Positions 16,578 through 25,489 of a DNA stretch of 64,000 bases are shown here, piece after piece. The notes below the pieces were generated by a model that was not told where the DNA came from, did not search any database, and worked only from the letters and a program-made list of their open reading frames with translations. The stretch is from Paraburkholderia phosphatilytica (GTDB lineage: Bacteria; Pseudomonadota; Gammaproteobacteria; Burkholderiales; Burkholderiaceae). The stretch is from contig NZ_QQOA01000006.1 in assembly GCF_003443895.1 (NCBI RefSeq), positions 1 through 64,000 of the forward strand, written 5' to 3'. A program made the position numbers and the translations under genes. Each line of letters begins with the position of its first letter. The first letter of the stretch is position 1.

Positions 16578-17969
16578 TCACAGCATCGGCATGTGAAGGT
16601 GATGCGGATCGTCGAGCTTGTCGGCGATGCGACGCAGCGCGTCGCGACAGTCGTTCCGGTCCTGCGGACCGCCTAGGCATACGCGAATCGCGTTCGGCGC
16701 GTTGCCGTCGGTCGAAAACGCGGCGCCCGCGACTGCGCCGATGCCCTGGTTGCGCAGTTGCAGCGCGAGTTCCGGCGCGCTCCAGTCGCAATGCGGCGGA
16801 ATCGGCAGCCACAGATGGAAGGCGGCCGGATGCGCGTCGTGAGGCCACGCGGACAATTCCTGCGCGGCGATCGCCTGGCGTGCGGCAGACTCCGCGCGAA
16901 TCGCTCCGAGCATGTCGTGCGCGGTGCCGTCGTTGATCCATTGCGTGGCGAGCAGCACGGTAAACGGGCTCGGCATCACGGTCGTCGCGCGCAGCGCGCC
17001 GGCAATCCGCTGCGCGTGCCGCGCGCCGGGCGCGCTCAGATACGCGACGCGCAGGCCGGCACCGAGGGTCTTCGCGAGACCGGTCACGTAGCACGTGAGT
17101 TCGGGCGCGAGCGTCGCCATCGCGACGGGCGCATCCGGTTGTAGCAGGCCGTATGCATCGTCTTCGATGATCGGCACGCTGTAGCGGAGCGCGACATCGG
17201 CGAGCGCCTCGCGCCGTTGCGTCGACAACGTCAGCGTGCTCGGATTCTGCAGCGTCGGGTTGCAGTAGAACGCGCCGGGCAGCGCTGTCCTGCATAGCGC
17301 TTCGAATGCATGCGGCAACGGTCCCTCGTCGTCGCGCGGCAACGCCTGCAGACGCACGCCGAGTTGCGACGCGATCGCCTTGATGCCGGGGTACGCGAGC
17401 GCATCGAGACAGATCGTGTCGCCGGGCCGCGCATACTGCGACACGAGCGCAACGAGCGCGCTGTGAATGCCGGGACACACCAGCATCGTGTCGTCGTCGC
17501 GATCGGGCAGACGAGTCTTGAGCCAGTTGCGTCCCGCCGCGCGATCGGCGGCCGTCCCGCCAAAATCCTGATAGCGCAGCAGGCGATACGGATCGGTCGC
17601 GGCAAGCACGCGCGCGGCCGATTCGGCGAGTCGTGCCGCGAACTCTGGCGGCTCGGGCGGCATGTTCATCGACATCTCGACACTGCTGCCGCCCGCGAGC
17701 GGCAAGGTCTGCGTCTTGCCGCGCACGAATGTGCCGCTGCCAGCGCGCGAATCGAGCAGGCCGCGCTTGCGCGCTTCGGCGTAGGCACGCGCGACGGTGG
17801 TGTAGTTCAGCTGCAGCGCGTCCGCCAGATCGCGCAGCCCGGGCAGACGGTCTCTGGGGCGCAGGCGGCCGCTCGCGAGGTCCTCTTCGATCAGATCGGG
17901 GATCGTCATGTAGGCTGGCTTGCGGCTTTCCGACAGACGCTTGAGCCAGTGATGCGTGAGGCTGTCCAT
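16578..17969 (-). CDS. MocR/PdxR-type GntR-aminotransferase fusion regulator
   Basis: A 463-residue regulator. Residues about 15-80 form a GntR winged helix (PDLIEEDLASGRLRP, then RDLADALQLNYTTVARAY and GSGTFV). The rest is a fold-type I aminotransferase-like domain. Such proteins use PLP as a sensor cofactor and often bind direct repeats upstream of a divergent target. It is divergent from the nitrilase cluster, with 414 bases between the two starts, so control of that cluster is a reasonable inference. The start at 17969 (MDSLTHHW) gives the family N-terminus; the open frame continues to 18176. Confidence 0.85.
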   Translation of the reverse strand: MDSLTHHWLKRLSESRKPAYMTIPDLIEEDLASGRLRPRDRLPGLRDLADALQLNYTTVARAYAEARKRGLLDSRAGSGTFVRGKTQTLPLAGGSSVEMSMNMPPEPPEFAARLAESAARVLAATDPYRLLRYQDFGGTAADRAAGRNWLKTRLPDRDDDTMLVCPGIHSALVALVSQYARPGDTICLDALAYPGIKAIASQLGVRLQALPRDDEGPLPHAFEALCRTALPGAFYCNPTLQNPSTLTLSTQRREALADVALRYSVPIIEDDAYGLLQPDAPVAMATLAPELTCYVTGLAKTLGAGLRVAYLSAPGARHAQRIAGALRATTVMPSPFTVLLATQWINDGTAHDMLGAIRAESAARQAIAAQELSAWPHDAHPAAFHLWLPIPPHCDWSAPELALQLRNQGIGAVAGAAFSTDGNAPNAIRVCLGGPQDRNDCRDALRRIADKLDDPHHLHMPML

Positions 17970-18061
17970 GATGTCGCGCGCGGCACGTGAAGGCGGATTG
18001 GGTGAGAAAACCTTAGCACGCGATAAAGCCGAAAAATAAAGCTGATCGGATTGCGCGCAAC

Positions 18062-18273
18062 ACTTGATCGCATTGATTGCATCGATGCACGGTTCCGGTG
18101 TGCACCGCACCTGCGCTGCACATGTGGCGGCCGGTTCCTGCGCAATCGCGGTGCAGTGCGATGCGTCGCAACGCATCCCGGATACGCTATGCGGAGCACA
18201 TCCAGTGTGCGCGCGAAAATTTTTTCGGATTCCTTCGACTTCCGCGTTTTGAATGATTGCAACTTGATCGCAT
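18062..18273 (+). repeat. 12-bp direct repeat pair ACTTGATCGCAT
   Basis: Two exact copies, at 18062-18073 and 18262-18273, 200 bases apart between divergent genes. Direct repeats are the usual binding target of MocR-type regulators, so these may be operator half-sites for the divergent regulator. The wide spacing is unusual and would need looping. Confidence 0.35.
18139..18155 (+). promoter_or_regulatory. NtrC-like upstream activator site
   Basis: TGCGCAATCGCGGTGCA matches the 17-bp NtrC dyad (TGCAC-N7-GGTGCA type) with a mismatch at the fourth base. It lies about 150 bases upstream of the sigma-54-type -12 element, a normal distance for an NtrC enhancer. This is an inference from the pattern alone. 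Confidence 0.4.
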
Positions 18274-18288
18274 CGCCGGTGCGATCGA

Positions 18289-18305
18289 TTGGCATAGCCG
18301 TTGCG
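18289..18305 (+). promoter_or_regulatory. sigma-54 (RpoN) promoter candidate
   Basis: TTGGCATAGCCGTTGCG has the invariant GG (18291-18292) and GC (18303-18304) with exactly ten bases between them, plus the flanking TTGGCA and TTGC of the RpoN consensus. It points at the nitrilase operon, whose first start codon lies 80 bases downstream. Confidence 0.55.
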
Positions 18306-18383
18306 TTGAAGGGAGCGCCTCGCGGCAATGCGCCACCGGGCGCGAGCCGTTCCTTCAACCGATCCGATTCATGGAGCACTGCC

Positions 18384-18866
18384 ATGCCTGCCGTTACGCA
18401 ACCGCATCACAAGAGCGGAGATTTTCTGGTCGACTTCGAAGAGAAGGTGTTCGAGGACGTGAAGGCGGAGCCCGGCGAGAAAGCGCTTGTCACGTTCCAC
18501 ACGGTCGCGTTCGAAGGGTCGATCGGCTTCGTCAATCTGCTGCAGGCCACGCGCCTGCAACGCAAGGGCTTCGCGACGTCGGTGCTGCTCTATGGACCGG
18601 GCGTCACGCTGGGTTTGCAGCGCGGCTTTCCGACGCTCGGCGACGAAGCGTTTCCCGGCCATCTGAACTTCAACAAGCAGCTGATGAAGTTCATGGAAGA
18701 GGGCGGCAACGTGTACGCGTGCCGCTTCGCGCTGCAGGCGCTGTATGGTCACGGCGAGGCGTCGCTGATCGAAGGGATCAAGCCGATCAATCCGCTCGAC
18801 GTGCTGGATCTGCAACTCCTGCATCGCAAGGAAAACGCACTGATCATCCACACGTGGACCGTCTGA
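18384..18866 (+). CDS. MSMEG_0572/Sll0783-family nitrogen starvation response protein (Nit1C cluster)
   Basis: A 160-residue soluble protein, first gene of the Nit1C nitrilase cluster. The segment [19 protein letters not shown] and the central [19 protein letters not shown] match the MSMEG_0572 family, recalled as induced under nitrogen starvation; its fold resembles DsrE/sulfur-relay-like proteins. Biochemical activity is unknown. A GGAG at 18373-18376 selects the ATG at 18384. It is followed after 14 bases by the nitrilase. The upstream sigma-54-type promoter would drive this gene first. Confidence 0.85.
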   Translation: MPAVTQPHHKSGDFLVDFEEKVFEDVKAEPGEKALVTFHTVAFEGSIGFVNLLQATRLQRKGFATSVLLYGPGVTLGLQRGFPTLGDEAFPGHLNFNKQLMKFMEEGGNVYACRFALQALYGHGEASLIEGIKPINPLDVLDLQLLHRKENALIIHTWTV

Positions 18867-18880
18867 GCGCGAGTCGCATC

Positions 18881-19945
18881 ATGTCCGATCCACACATCGT
18901 TCGAGCGGCCGCCGCGCAGATCGCGCCCGATCTCGAGCGCGCCGCCGGCACGCTCGACAAGGTGTGCGCGGCGATCGACGAAGCCGCCGGCAAGGGCGTG
19001 CAGCTGATCGTCTTTCCCGAGACGTTCGTGCCGTACTACCCATATTTCTCGTTCGTGCGTCCGCCCGTCGTGTCCGGCGCGGACCACATGCGGCTCTACG
19101 AGGAGGCGGTCGTCGTGCCGGGGCCGGTTACGCAGGCGGTGGCCGAGCGCGCGCGAACCCATGGCATGGTAGTCGTGCTCGGCGTGAACGAGCGCGATCA
19201 CGGCAGCCTCTACAACGCGCAGCTGATTTTCGACGTCGACGGCCGGCTCGCGCTGAAGCGCCGCAAGCTCACCCCGACCTTCCACGAACGCATGATCTGG
19301 GGGCAGGGCGACGCGGCGGGTCTGAAGGTCGTGCAGACAGGGGTGGGCCGCGTCGGCGCGCTCGCGTGCTGGGAGCACTACAACCCGCTCGCGCGCTATG
19401 CGCTGATGACGCAGCACGAAGCGATCCACTGCAGTCAGTTTCCCGGCTCGCTCGTCGGGCCGGTTTTCGCCGAGCAGATCGATGTGACGATCCGTCATCA
19501 CGCGCTGGAATCGGGCTGCTTCGTCGTCAACGCGACCGGCTGGCTCACCGACGCGCAGATCGAGTCCGTCACGAGCGACCCGAAGCTGCAGAACGCGCTG
19601 CGCGGCGGCTGCCATACGGCGATCGTGTCGCCCGAAGGACAGCATCTTGCCGAGCCGCTGCGAGAGGGCGAGGGCATGGTGATCGCCGATCTCGACATGA
19701 CGCTGATCACGAAACGCAAACGGATGATGGATTCGGTCGGGCACTACGCGCGCCCCGAACTGCTGAGCCTCGCGATCAACGACCGCCCGGCGGTGCCGGT
19801 CACGGCAATGCACGAGATGCGCCGCGATATGCCGCCCGCGGATGCGCTGTCACTGCGCGACGCGCTTCCGGACCACGGCGAAGCGGAATGGGGCGCCAAT
19901 GGAGAACGCTTTCATGAACGCACGCGAGAATCTGTCGGCCGCTAG
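18881..19945 (+). CDS. Nit6803-family nitrilase (Nit1C cluster)
   Basis: A 354-residue carbon-nitrogen hydrolase. The Glu-Lys-Cys triad is readable: Glu47 in VFPETFVP, Lys129 in [10 protein letters not shown] and Cys163 in ACWEHYNPL. Length and the YYPYFSF stretch match the Nit6803 subgroup, which acts on aliphatic and aromatic nitriles. Members from the same cluster type in Pseudomonas have been linked to growth on cyanide as nitrogen source. The product would be a carboxylate plus ammonia. It starts 14 bases after the previous gene, and its end overlaps the radical SAM gene by 32 bases. The natural substrate here is not determinable. Confidence 0.92.
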   Translation: MSDPHIVRAAAAQIAPDLERAAGTLDKVCAAIDEAAGKGVQLIVFPETFVPYYPYFSFVRPPVVSGADHMRLYEEAVVVPGPVTQAVAERARTHGMVVVLGVNERDHGSLYNAQLIFDVDGRLALKRRKLTPTFHERMIWGQGDAAGLKVVQTGVGRVGALACWEHYNPLARYALMTQHEAIHCSQFPGSLVGPVFAEQIDVTIRHHALESGCFVVNATGWLTDAQIESVTSDPKLQNALRGGCHTAIVSPEGQHLAEPLREGEGMVIADLDMTLITKRKRMMDSVGHYARPELLSLAINDRPAVPVTAMHEMRRDMPPADALSLRDALPDHGEAEWGANGERFHERTRESVGR

Positions 19946-21026
19946 CCGGCAACTGATGACCGAACTGCAGTCCGCGGGTTTGCGTCTCGAGAGTCCGCAT
20001 GCGGGCGTCGCGAGCCGGCGCGGCGGCGCGGGGCCGTCCGATCACAAGGCCGTGACGGTGGACGGCGTGACGATCATGGTGCCGGTGCATACGAACACCG
20101 CGTGGCACTCGCCGTTCGTCGCCGGGGAACCGGATGCGAGCGGCACGAGCGCGCTGATGCGCGGTGCGATTCCGATCGCGAGCATCGGCTTTCCGCGGGC
20201 GCCGCGGTTCTACGGCATGCAGACGCTCGATGGCGTGCCGTATTCGCAGATCGCGACGCTGCACGGTTCGGACGTGCTCGCGACGACCGTGCTGCAGACC
20301 TGCGTCCGTTACGAGAGCCGGCGCAAGGCGTGCCGGTTCTGCGCGATCGGCCAGTCGCTCGCGGCGGGGCGCACGATTGCGCGCAAGACGCCGCAGCAGC
20401 TTGCGGAAGTGGCGCGTGCCGCGGTGTTGCTGGACGGCGTGAAACATATGGTGCTGACCACCGGCACGCCGCCGACGAGCGACCGCGGCGCGCAGATCCT
20501 CTGCGAAAGCGCATTCGCGATCAAGGCTGCTGTCAACCTGCCGATCCAGGCGCAATGCGAGCCGCCGGACCACGACCTGTGGTTCGAGCGGATGAAGGCG
20601 AGCGGTATCGACACGCTCGGCATGCATCTGGAAGCTGTCACGCCCGAGGTGCGCGAGCGGATCATGCCGGGCAAGGCAAGCGTGCCGCTCGCGCGCTACA
20701 TGGAGGCGTTCGAGGCGGCGGTCGCGGTGTTCGGCCGCGGCCAGGTCGGCACCTACATCCTCGCGGGGCTCGGCGACACCGCGGAGGCGATTCTGGAGAC
20801 GTCGCGCGAACTGATCGGGCGCGGCGTGTATCCGTTCGTCGTGCCGTTCGTGCCGATCAGCGGCACGCCGCTCGAAGACCACCCCGCGCCCACGCCCGCT
20901 TTCATGCGCTCGGTGCTCGAACCGCTCGGCGCGATGCTGCGCGCAGCGAACCTGCGGTCCGCCGACATCAAGGCAGGCTGCGGCAAGTGCGGCGCGTGTT
21001 CGTCGCTGTCTTCGTACGAGGTGTGA
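19914..21026 (+). CDS. MSMEG_0568-family radical SAM protein (Nit1C cluster)
   Basis: A 370-residue radical SAM enzyme. The cluster-binding cysteines read Cys130, Cys140 and Cys143, a CX9CX2C arrangement instead of the canonical CX3CX2C, in [18 protein letters not shown]. Other segments ([23 protein letters not shown]) fit the TIM barrel. A C-terminal CGKCGAC adds three cysteines that may hold an auxiliary cluster. The ATG at 19914 is chosen for its GGAG at 19901-19904; an in-frame ATG at 19899 is possible. The reaction is unknown; conservation with the nitrilase implies it makes or modifies a nitrile-related compound. Confidence 0.88.
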   Translation: MNARENLSAASRQLMTELQSAGLRLESPHAGVASRRGGAGPSDHKAVTVDGVTIMVPVHTNTAWHSPFVAGEPDASGTSALMRGAIPIASIGFPRAPRFYGMQTLDGVPYSQIATLHGSDVLATTVLQTCVRYESRRKACRFCAIGQSLAAGRTIARKTPQQLAEVARAAVLLDGVKHMVLTTGTPPTSDRGAQILCESAFAIKAAVNLPIQAQCEPPDHDLWFERMKASGIDTLGMHLEAVTPEVRERIMPGKASVPLARYMEAFEAAVAVFGRGQVGTYILAGLGDTAEAILETSRELIGRGVYPFVVPFVPISGTPLEDHPAPTPAFMRSVLEPLGAMLRAANLRSADIKAGCGKCGACSSLSSYEV

Positions 21027-21028
21027 CG

Positions 21029-21589
21029 ATGTTCATCGATACCTTCGAGTTCGAGGCACTCGCGCATACGTTCGCGCCCACCGAGTTCCGCATCAAGTGG
21101 ACCACGCTGCCGTGGGAAGCCGACGAGGCGTTCCGGCTGCGCCGCGCGGTGTTCTGCGCCGAACAGGGCATCTTCGCGCGCGACGATCGCGACGACGTCG
21201 ACGAGCGCGCGCAGCAGATCGTCGCGGTGAGCTGCATCGCGGGCATGACGGAGCAGGTGGTGGGCACGGTGCGCATTCACCGCATTGCGCCGGGCGAATG
21301 GCTCGGCTCGCGGCTGGCGGTGCATCCGGCGTTTCGCCGGCATGGGCGCATCGGCACCACGCTGATCGAACTCGCCGTGCGAAGCGCGCATGCATGCGGC
21401 TGCGACACGTTCTTCGCGCACGTGCAGCAACAGAACGTCGCGCTGTTCCAGCGCCTGCACTGGGACGCGCTCGGCGAAGAGCTGCTGTTCGGCCGGCCGC
21501 ATCAGCGCATGCGCGCGCAGCTCGAACACTACCCGCCGTGCGCGACGCCGCATGCGGGGCTCGTGGTGCGCGCGGAGCCGCCGCGATGA
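21029..21589 (+). CDS. MSMEG_0567/Sll0786-family GNAT N-acetyltransferase (Nit1C cluster)
   Basis: A 186-residue GNAT-fold acyltransferase. The N-terminal part contains FRLRRAVFCAEQGIF. The acetyl-CoA binding motif A is LAVHPAFRRHGRIGTTLIE, with the R-x-x-G-x-G/I pattern. This resembles the acyl-homoserine-lactone-synthase-like GNAT branch seen in Nit1C clusters. It starts two bases after the radical SAM stop and overlaps the next gene by four bases (ATGA), so it is translationally coupled. The acyl acceptor is unknown. Confidence 0.87.
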   Translation: MFIDTFEFEALAHTFAPTEFRIKWTTLPWEADEAFRLRRAVFCAEQGIFARDDRDDVDERAQQIVAVSCIAGMTEQVVGTVRIHRIAPGEWLGSRLAVHPAFRRHGRIGTTLIELAVRSAHACGCDTFFAHVQQQNVALFQRLHWDALGEELLFGRPHQRMRAQLEHYPPCATPHAGLVVRAEPPR

Positions 21590-22584
21590 GCGTCGCCGCT
21601 CTCGTCGAGCGGCTGCGCGCGAGTCGCGGCTTTCGTCACAAGCACGACATCGCGGGTGTCGTCGACGCGCTTGCGCGCGGCCTGCCGCGGCGCGGCGCGG
21701 GCGATGCCGGCGAACTCGCGCAGGCGGTCGGCCTCGGCGACGACTGCGCCGCGATACGCGACGGCGACGGCTATCTGCTGTTCGCGATCGAAGGGCTGGT
21801 CGGCGATTTCGTCGACGCGATGCCGTGGTTCGCGGGCTATAGCAGCGTGATGGTCAACGTTAGCGACATCTACGCGATGGGCGGCCGGCCGCTCGCTGTC
21901 GTCGATGCGTTGTGGAGCGATGGCCTCGCCCGCGCGGAGCCGGTGCTGGCCGGTATGGCGGCAGCGTCGGCCGCGTACGGCGTGCCGGTCGTAGGTGGCC
22001 ACAGCAATACGCGCAGCGCGCAGTCGCAGCTTGCCGTGTCGATCGTCGGCCGGGCGAACGCGTTGCTGTCGAGCTTCAACGCGCGTCCCGGCGACCGGCT
22101 GGTGATGGCGGTCGATCTGCGAGGGCGCTTCGAAGAGCCGTATCCGTTCTGGAATGCGTCGGTCGGCGCGCCGCCCGCGCGGCTGCGCGACGACCTGGAA
22201 CTGCTGCCCGTGCTGGCGGAACACGGTCTGTGCGATGCGGCCAAGGACATCAGCATGGCGGGCGCGCTGGGCACGGCACTGATGTTGTTCGACTGCTCGG
22301 CGGTGGGGGCGCGGATCGATCTGGACGCGATACCTCGTCCCGAGGCCGTCGATTTCGAGCGCTGGCTGACCGCGTTTCCGAGCTTCGGCTTCGTGATGGC
22401 GGTGCGGCCTCGTCACGTCGACGAAGTGATCGCGCGTTTCGGCGCGCGCTCGATTGCCTGCGCGGACATTGGCGTGCTCGATGCGGGCCGCGAGGTCGTC
22501 GTGCATCGAGGCGACGAGCGCGCGCGTCTATGGGATTTCCGCGAGTCGACGTTCATCGGCGCGCCGCAGGGAGCGGTGCGATGA
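21586..22584 (+). CDS. Sll0787-family AIR synthase-like protein (Nit1C cluster)
   Basis: A 332-residue protein with the PurM/ThiL-type AIR synthase fold. The N-terminal half has GLGDDCAAIRDGDGYLLFA, MVNVSDIYAMGGRPLAVVDA and GVPVVGGHSNTR, which match the ATP-binding features of PurM/SelD/ThiL enzymes. The C-terminal half has CDAAKDISMAGALGTALM. Such enzymes use ATP to activate a carbonyl or amide oxygen by phosphorylation; here this would act on a small metabolite of the cluster pathway. It overlaps its neighbours by four bases at both ends. Confidence 0.87.
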   Translation: MSVAALVERLRASRGFRHKHDIAGVVDALARGLPRRGAGDAGELAQAVGLGDDCAAIRDGDGYLLFAIEGLVGDFVDAMPWFAGYSSVMVNVSDIYAMGGRPLAVVDALWSDGLARAEPVLAGMAAASAAYGVPVVGGHSNTRSAQSQLAVSIVGRANALLSSFNARPGDRLVMAVDLRGRFEEPYPFWNASVGAPPARLRDDLELLPVLAEHGLCDAAKDISMAGALGTALMLFDCSAVGARIDLDAIPRPEAVDFERWLTAFPSFGFVMAVRPRHVDEVIARFGARSIACADIGVLDAGREVVVHRGDERARLWDFRESTFIGAPQGAVR

Positions 22585-23837
22585 GCGGACCCAAGCTGCG
22601 GATCGCGCTGTTCACGCACTCGGTGAATCCGCGCGGCGGCGTCGTGCATACCGTCGAACTGGCGGCGGCGCTGCACCGGCGCGGCTGCGACGTGACGATC
22701 TTCGCACCCGCCTCGGATCGCGAAGCGATGTTTCGCGGGTCGCCGTGTCCGGTCGTACTGGCTCGCATCGCAGACGCACCGCGCGACATGGTGGCGATGG
22801 TGCGGGCGCGCATCGACGCGTTGAAGCACGCGCTGTCCGCCTGCGCGGCCGACGCATTCGACGTGCTGCATGCGCAGGACAGCATCAGCGGCAACGCGCT
22901 TGCCGAGCTGAAGGCGGCAGGTGCGATACGCGGCTTCGTGCGGACCGTGCACCACCTCGATCGTTTCGCCGAGCCGCAGCTCGCGCGCTGGCAACAGCGC
23001 GCGTGGCAGGACGCGGACACGCTGCTCTGTGTGAGCGACGGCTGGACCCGCGCGATGCGTGACGAGCACGGTGTCGATGCATGGACGGTGCCCAATGGCG
23101 TCGATACGGAGCGCTATCGTAGCGCTCCCCACGGCGATGACGTTCATGCGGCAGATTGCGCATTGCGCGAGCGCCTCGGTATCGGCGCCGGCGGCCCGGT
23201 CATTCTCGCGGTGGGCGGCATCGAGGCGCGCAAGAACACGCTGCGGTTGCTCGAAGCATTCGCGCTGTTGCGCGCGCGGCCGACCGCGGCACAACTCGTG
23301 ATCGCAGGAGGTGCGAGCCTGCTGGATCACGACCGCCATACGCGGCGCTTCATCGAACGCATGGGCGAACTCGGTGTCGCGAGCGGGCCGTTCGAACCTG
23401 TCGTGCTGACGGGGCCGCTTGACGATGCGGCGATGCCGGGGCTGTTCCGTATCGCGGATGTCGTCGCAATGGTGTCGCTGCGCGAAGGCTTCGGACTCGT
23501 CGTGCTCGAAGCGCTCGCGAGCGGTAAGCCGGTCGTCGTGTCGCAACGGGCCCCGTTCGACGAGTACCTCGATGAGCGGACCTGCTGCTGGGCGCAGCCG
23601 GACGATCCGGAGTCGATTGCGGCCGCGTTGCGACGCGCGCTTGCCGATCGCGGTGGCATCGATTTCGAGCAGGCTGTGCCCGCGTTGCTGCGGCGCTTCA
23701 GCTGGGACTCGAGCGCCAGCCGGCATCTCGAACTGTATCGGCAGCATGTGGCGCGTGTGCCGCATGCGCCGCGTGCACCGCGTGCGACAGGCACGACCGC
23801 CGAAACGCTATTGACGGAGTCCACACCATGCCCGTGA
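22581..23837 (+). CDS. MSMEG_0565-family GT4-like glycosyltransferase (Nit1C cluster)
   Basis: A 418-residue glycosyltransferase with two Rossmann domains of the GT-B fold. The N-terminus has FTHSVNPRGGVVHTVELA. The C-terminal donor-binding half shows VGGIEARKN and the EX7E-like motif SLREGFGLVVLEALASGKPV, which binds the nucleotide sugar phosphates. It adds a sugar to a product of the pathway or to a lipid; acceptor and donor are unknown. Not every Nit1C cluster carries this gene. The start overlaps the preceding stop (ATGA), and its end overlaps the next gene by ten bases. Confidence 0.87.
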   Translation: MSGPKLRIALFTHSVNPRGGVVHTVELAAALHRRGCDVTIFAPASDREAMFRGSPCPVVLARIADAPRDMVAMVRARIDALKHALSACAADAFDVLHAQDSISGNALAELKAAGAIRGFVRTVHHLDRFAEPQLARWQQRAWQDADTLLCVSDGWTRAMRDEHGVDAWTVPNGVDTERYRSAPHGDDVHAADCALRERLGIGAGGPVILAVGGIEARKNTLRLLEAFALLRARPTAAQLVIAGGASLLDHDRHTRRFIERMGELGVASGPFEPVVLTGPLDDAAMPGLFRIADVVAMVSLREGFGLVVLEALASGKPVVVSQRAPFDEYLDERTCCWAQPDDPESIAAALRRALADRGGIDFEQAVPALLRRFSWDSSASRHLELYRQHVARVPHAPRAPRATGTTAETLLTESTPCP

Positions 23838-24112
23838 TGCACTTTTGCGTGCGATGGCCGGACGGCAGCGAAACCGACTGCTATTCGCCTTCGACCGTGG
23901 TCCAGGAATTCTTCACGCCCGGCGAGCGTTACCGGCTCGGCGATTTCGTCGAGCGTTCGCGCAAGGCGCTGCATATCGGCTCGGAGCGGGTGCGCGAGAA
24001 GTACGGCTTCGCCTGCTCGGCAGCGATGGACCAGCTCGCGCGCATCGAACTCGAAGCCGAACGATTCACGGACGCGCCCGACGCGGCCGTGACCGTGCTC
24101 GCGTTGCGATGA
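23828..24112 (+). CDS. MSMEG_0570-family nitrogen starvation response protein (Nit1C cluster)
   Basis: A 94-residue soluble protein with family-typical segments FCVRWPDGSETDCYSPSTV and FFTPGERYRLGDFVERSR. The family is recalled as co-occurring with the nitrilase and named for nitrogen-starvation induction; no enzymatic activity is known. The ATG at 23828 overlaps the end of the glycosyltransferase gene, implying coupled translation. It precedes the flavoprotein gene by 45 bases. Confidence 0.85.
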   Translation: MPVMHFCVRWPDGSETDCYSPSTVVQEFFTPGERYRLGDFVERSRKALHIGSERVREKYGFACSAAMDQLARIELEAERFTDAPDAAVTVLALR

Positions 24113-24157
24113 GCGTTGGGGCTCATCGCCGGAACTGATTAAGGAGAAGGATTCGCC

Positions 24158-25453
24158 ATGTCGAACGAAGCCATTTCATCGGCCAGCGCGGCCGGTCGCC
24201 ATGTCGGCGTGATCGTGGTCGGCGCGGGCCAGGCGGGGCTGTCGGTCAGCTACTACCTGAAGCAGGCGGGCATCGATCATCTCGTGTTCGAGAAGCATAC
24301 GATGACGCACACGTGGCGTACGCAGCGCTGGGACGCGTTCTGCCTGGTCACACCGAACTGGCAGTGCGCGTTGCCCGGCTATCCGTATCGCGGCAACGAT
24401 CCACACGGCTTCATGGTGAAAGGCGAAATCGTCGCATATCTGGACGGCTTCATCGCAACGCTCGAGGCGCCGGTGCTGGAGCATACCGAGGTGCGGCGCG
24501 TGAAGCGCGGCGCGGACGGCATCTATGCGGTCGACACGTCGCGCGGCGAGTTCACGGCGGACCATGTGGTGGTCGCGTCCGGCGGATATCACACGCCGAT
24601 CGTGCCGCGCATGGCGGAACGGCTGCCGGCTTCGATCGCGCAGGTGCAGTCGTCGGAATACCGCAATCCTCAGGCGTTGCCGGAAGGGCGGGTACTGGTG
24701 GTTGGATCGGGGCAGTCGGGCGCGCAGATTGCCGAAGACCTGCACCTGGCGGGCCGTGAAGTGGTGCTCGCGGTGGGCGACGCACCGCGTTGCGCGCGCT
24801 TCTATCGCGGCCGCGACGTGGTGGACTGGCTCGCGGACATGCGCTATTACGACATGCCGGTCGAGCAGCATCCGCTGCGCGAAGGCGTGCGCGACAACAC
24901 CAATCACTACGTGACGGGCCGCGACGGCGGCCGCGACATCGATCTGCGCCGCTTTGCAGCAGAAGGGATGGAACTGTACGGCCGGCTCGAGGATCTGCGG
25001 GCCGGGCAACTGTCCTTCAGGCCGAACCTCGCGGAAGTGCTGGATGCCGCGGACGCCACCTACAACAGCATCAACGCGAGCATCGATCGCCATATCGCGA
25101 AGCTCGGTCTCGATGCGCCGCCGGGTGTTCCGTACGAGCCGCTCTGGCGGCCGGTGCGGGAACGCGACACGCTCGATCTCGCGGCGAGCGGCATCACGTC
25201 GATCGTGTGGTGTATTGGCTTCACACCGAATTTTGGCTGGCTCGACGCGCCGGTCTTCAATGGCCGCGGTTACCCGGCACATGCGCGCGGCGTGACGCCG
25301 CAGCCGGGTCTCTATTTCGTCGGACTGCCGTGGTTGCACACATGGGGCTCGGGCCGCTTCTCGGGCATCGCGCGCGACGCGTCGTACATCGTCGATGCGA
25401 TCGTCGCGGCGCGCGCGTCTGCCGACTCGATGACGGCCGGCATGGCAGCTTGA
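24158..25453 (+). CDS. MSMEG_0569-family flavin-dependent oxidoreductase (Nit1C cluster)
   Basis: A 431-residue flavin monooxygenase-like protein. The FAD-binding GAGQAG motif is at residues 22-27, and the NAD(P)H-binding GSGQSG motif at 183-188. Helical and C-terminal segments (GLPWLHTWGSGRFSGIARDA) are typical of the family. It probably oxygenates or oxidises a nitrogen-containing substrate, which could supply the nitrile or an oxime precursor; this is inference. An AAGGAGAAGG Shine-Dalgarno precedes the ATG. It is the last gene of the cluster and converges on an EamA transporter. Confidence 0.88.
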   Translation: MSNEAISSASAAGRHVGVIVVGAGQAGLSVSYYLKQAGIDHLVFEKHTMTHTWRTQRWDAFCLVTPNWQCALPGYPYRGNDPHGFMVKGEIVAYLDGFIATLEAPVLEHTEVRRVKRGADGIYAVDTSRGEFTADHVVVASGGYHTPIVPRMAERLPASIAQVQSSEYRNPQALPEGRVLVVGSGQSGAQIAEDLHLAGREVVLAVGDAPRCARFYRGRDVVDWLADMRYYDMPVEQHPLREGVRDNTNHYVTGRDGGRDIDLRRFAAEGMELYGRLEDLRAGQLSFRPNLAEVLDAADATYNSINASIDRHIAKLGLDAPPGVPYEPLWRPVRERDTLDLAASGITSIVWCIGFTPNFGWLDAPVFNGRGYPAHARGVTPQPGLYFVGLPWLHTWGSGRFSGIARDASYIVDAIVAARASADSMTAGMAA

Positions 25454-25489
25454 TGCGGTTCAATCCTCCGCGGTTCGAACCTCTGCCGT

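Larger units (their letters stand above)
17970..18383. other. divergent regulatory region of the nitrilase cluster
   Basis: 414 bases between the MocR-type gene and the first Nit1C gene. It contains a 12-bp direct repeat ACTTGATCGCAT (18062-18073 and 18262-18273), an NtrC-like dyad (18139-18155) and a sigma-54-type promoter (18289-18305). No ORF in it looks coding. Confidence 0.6.
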
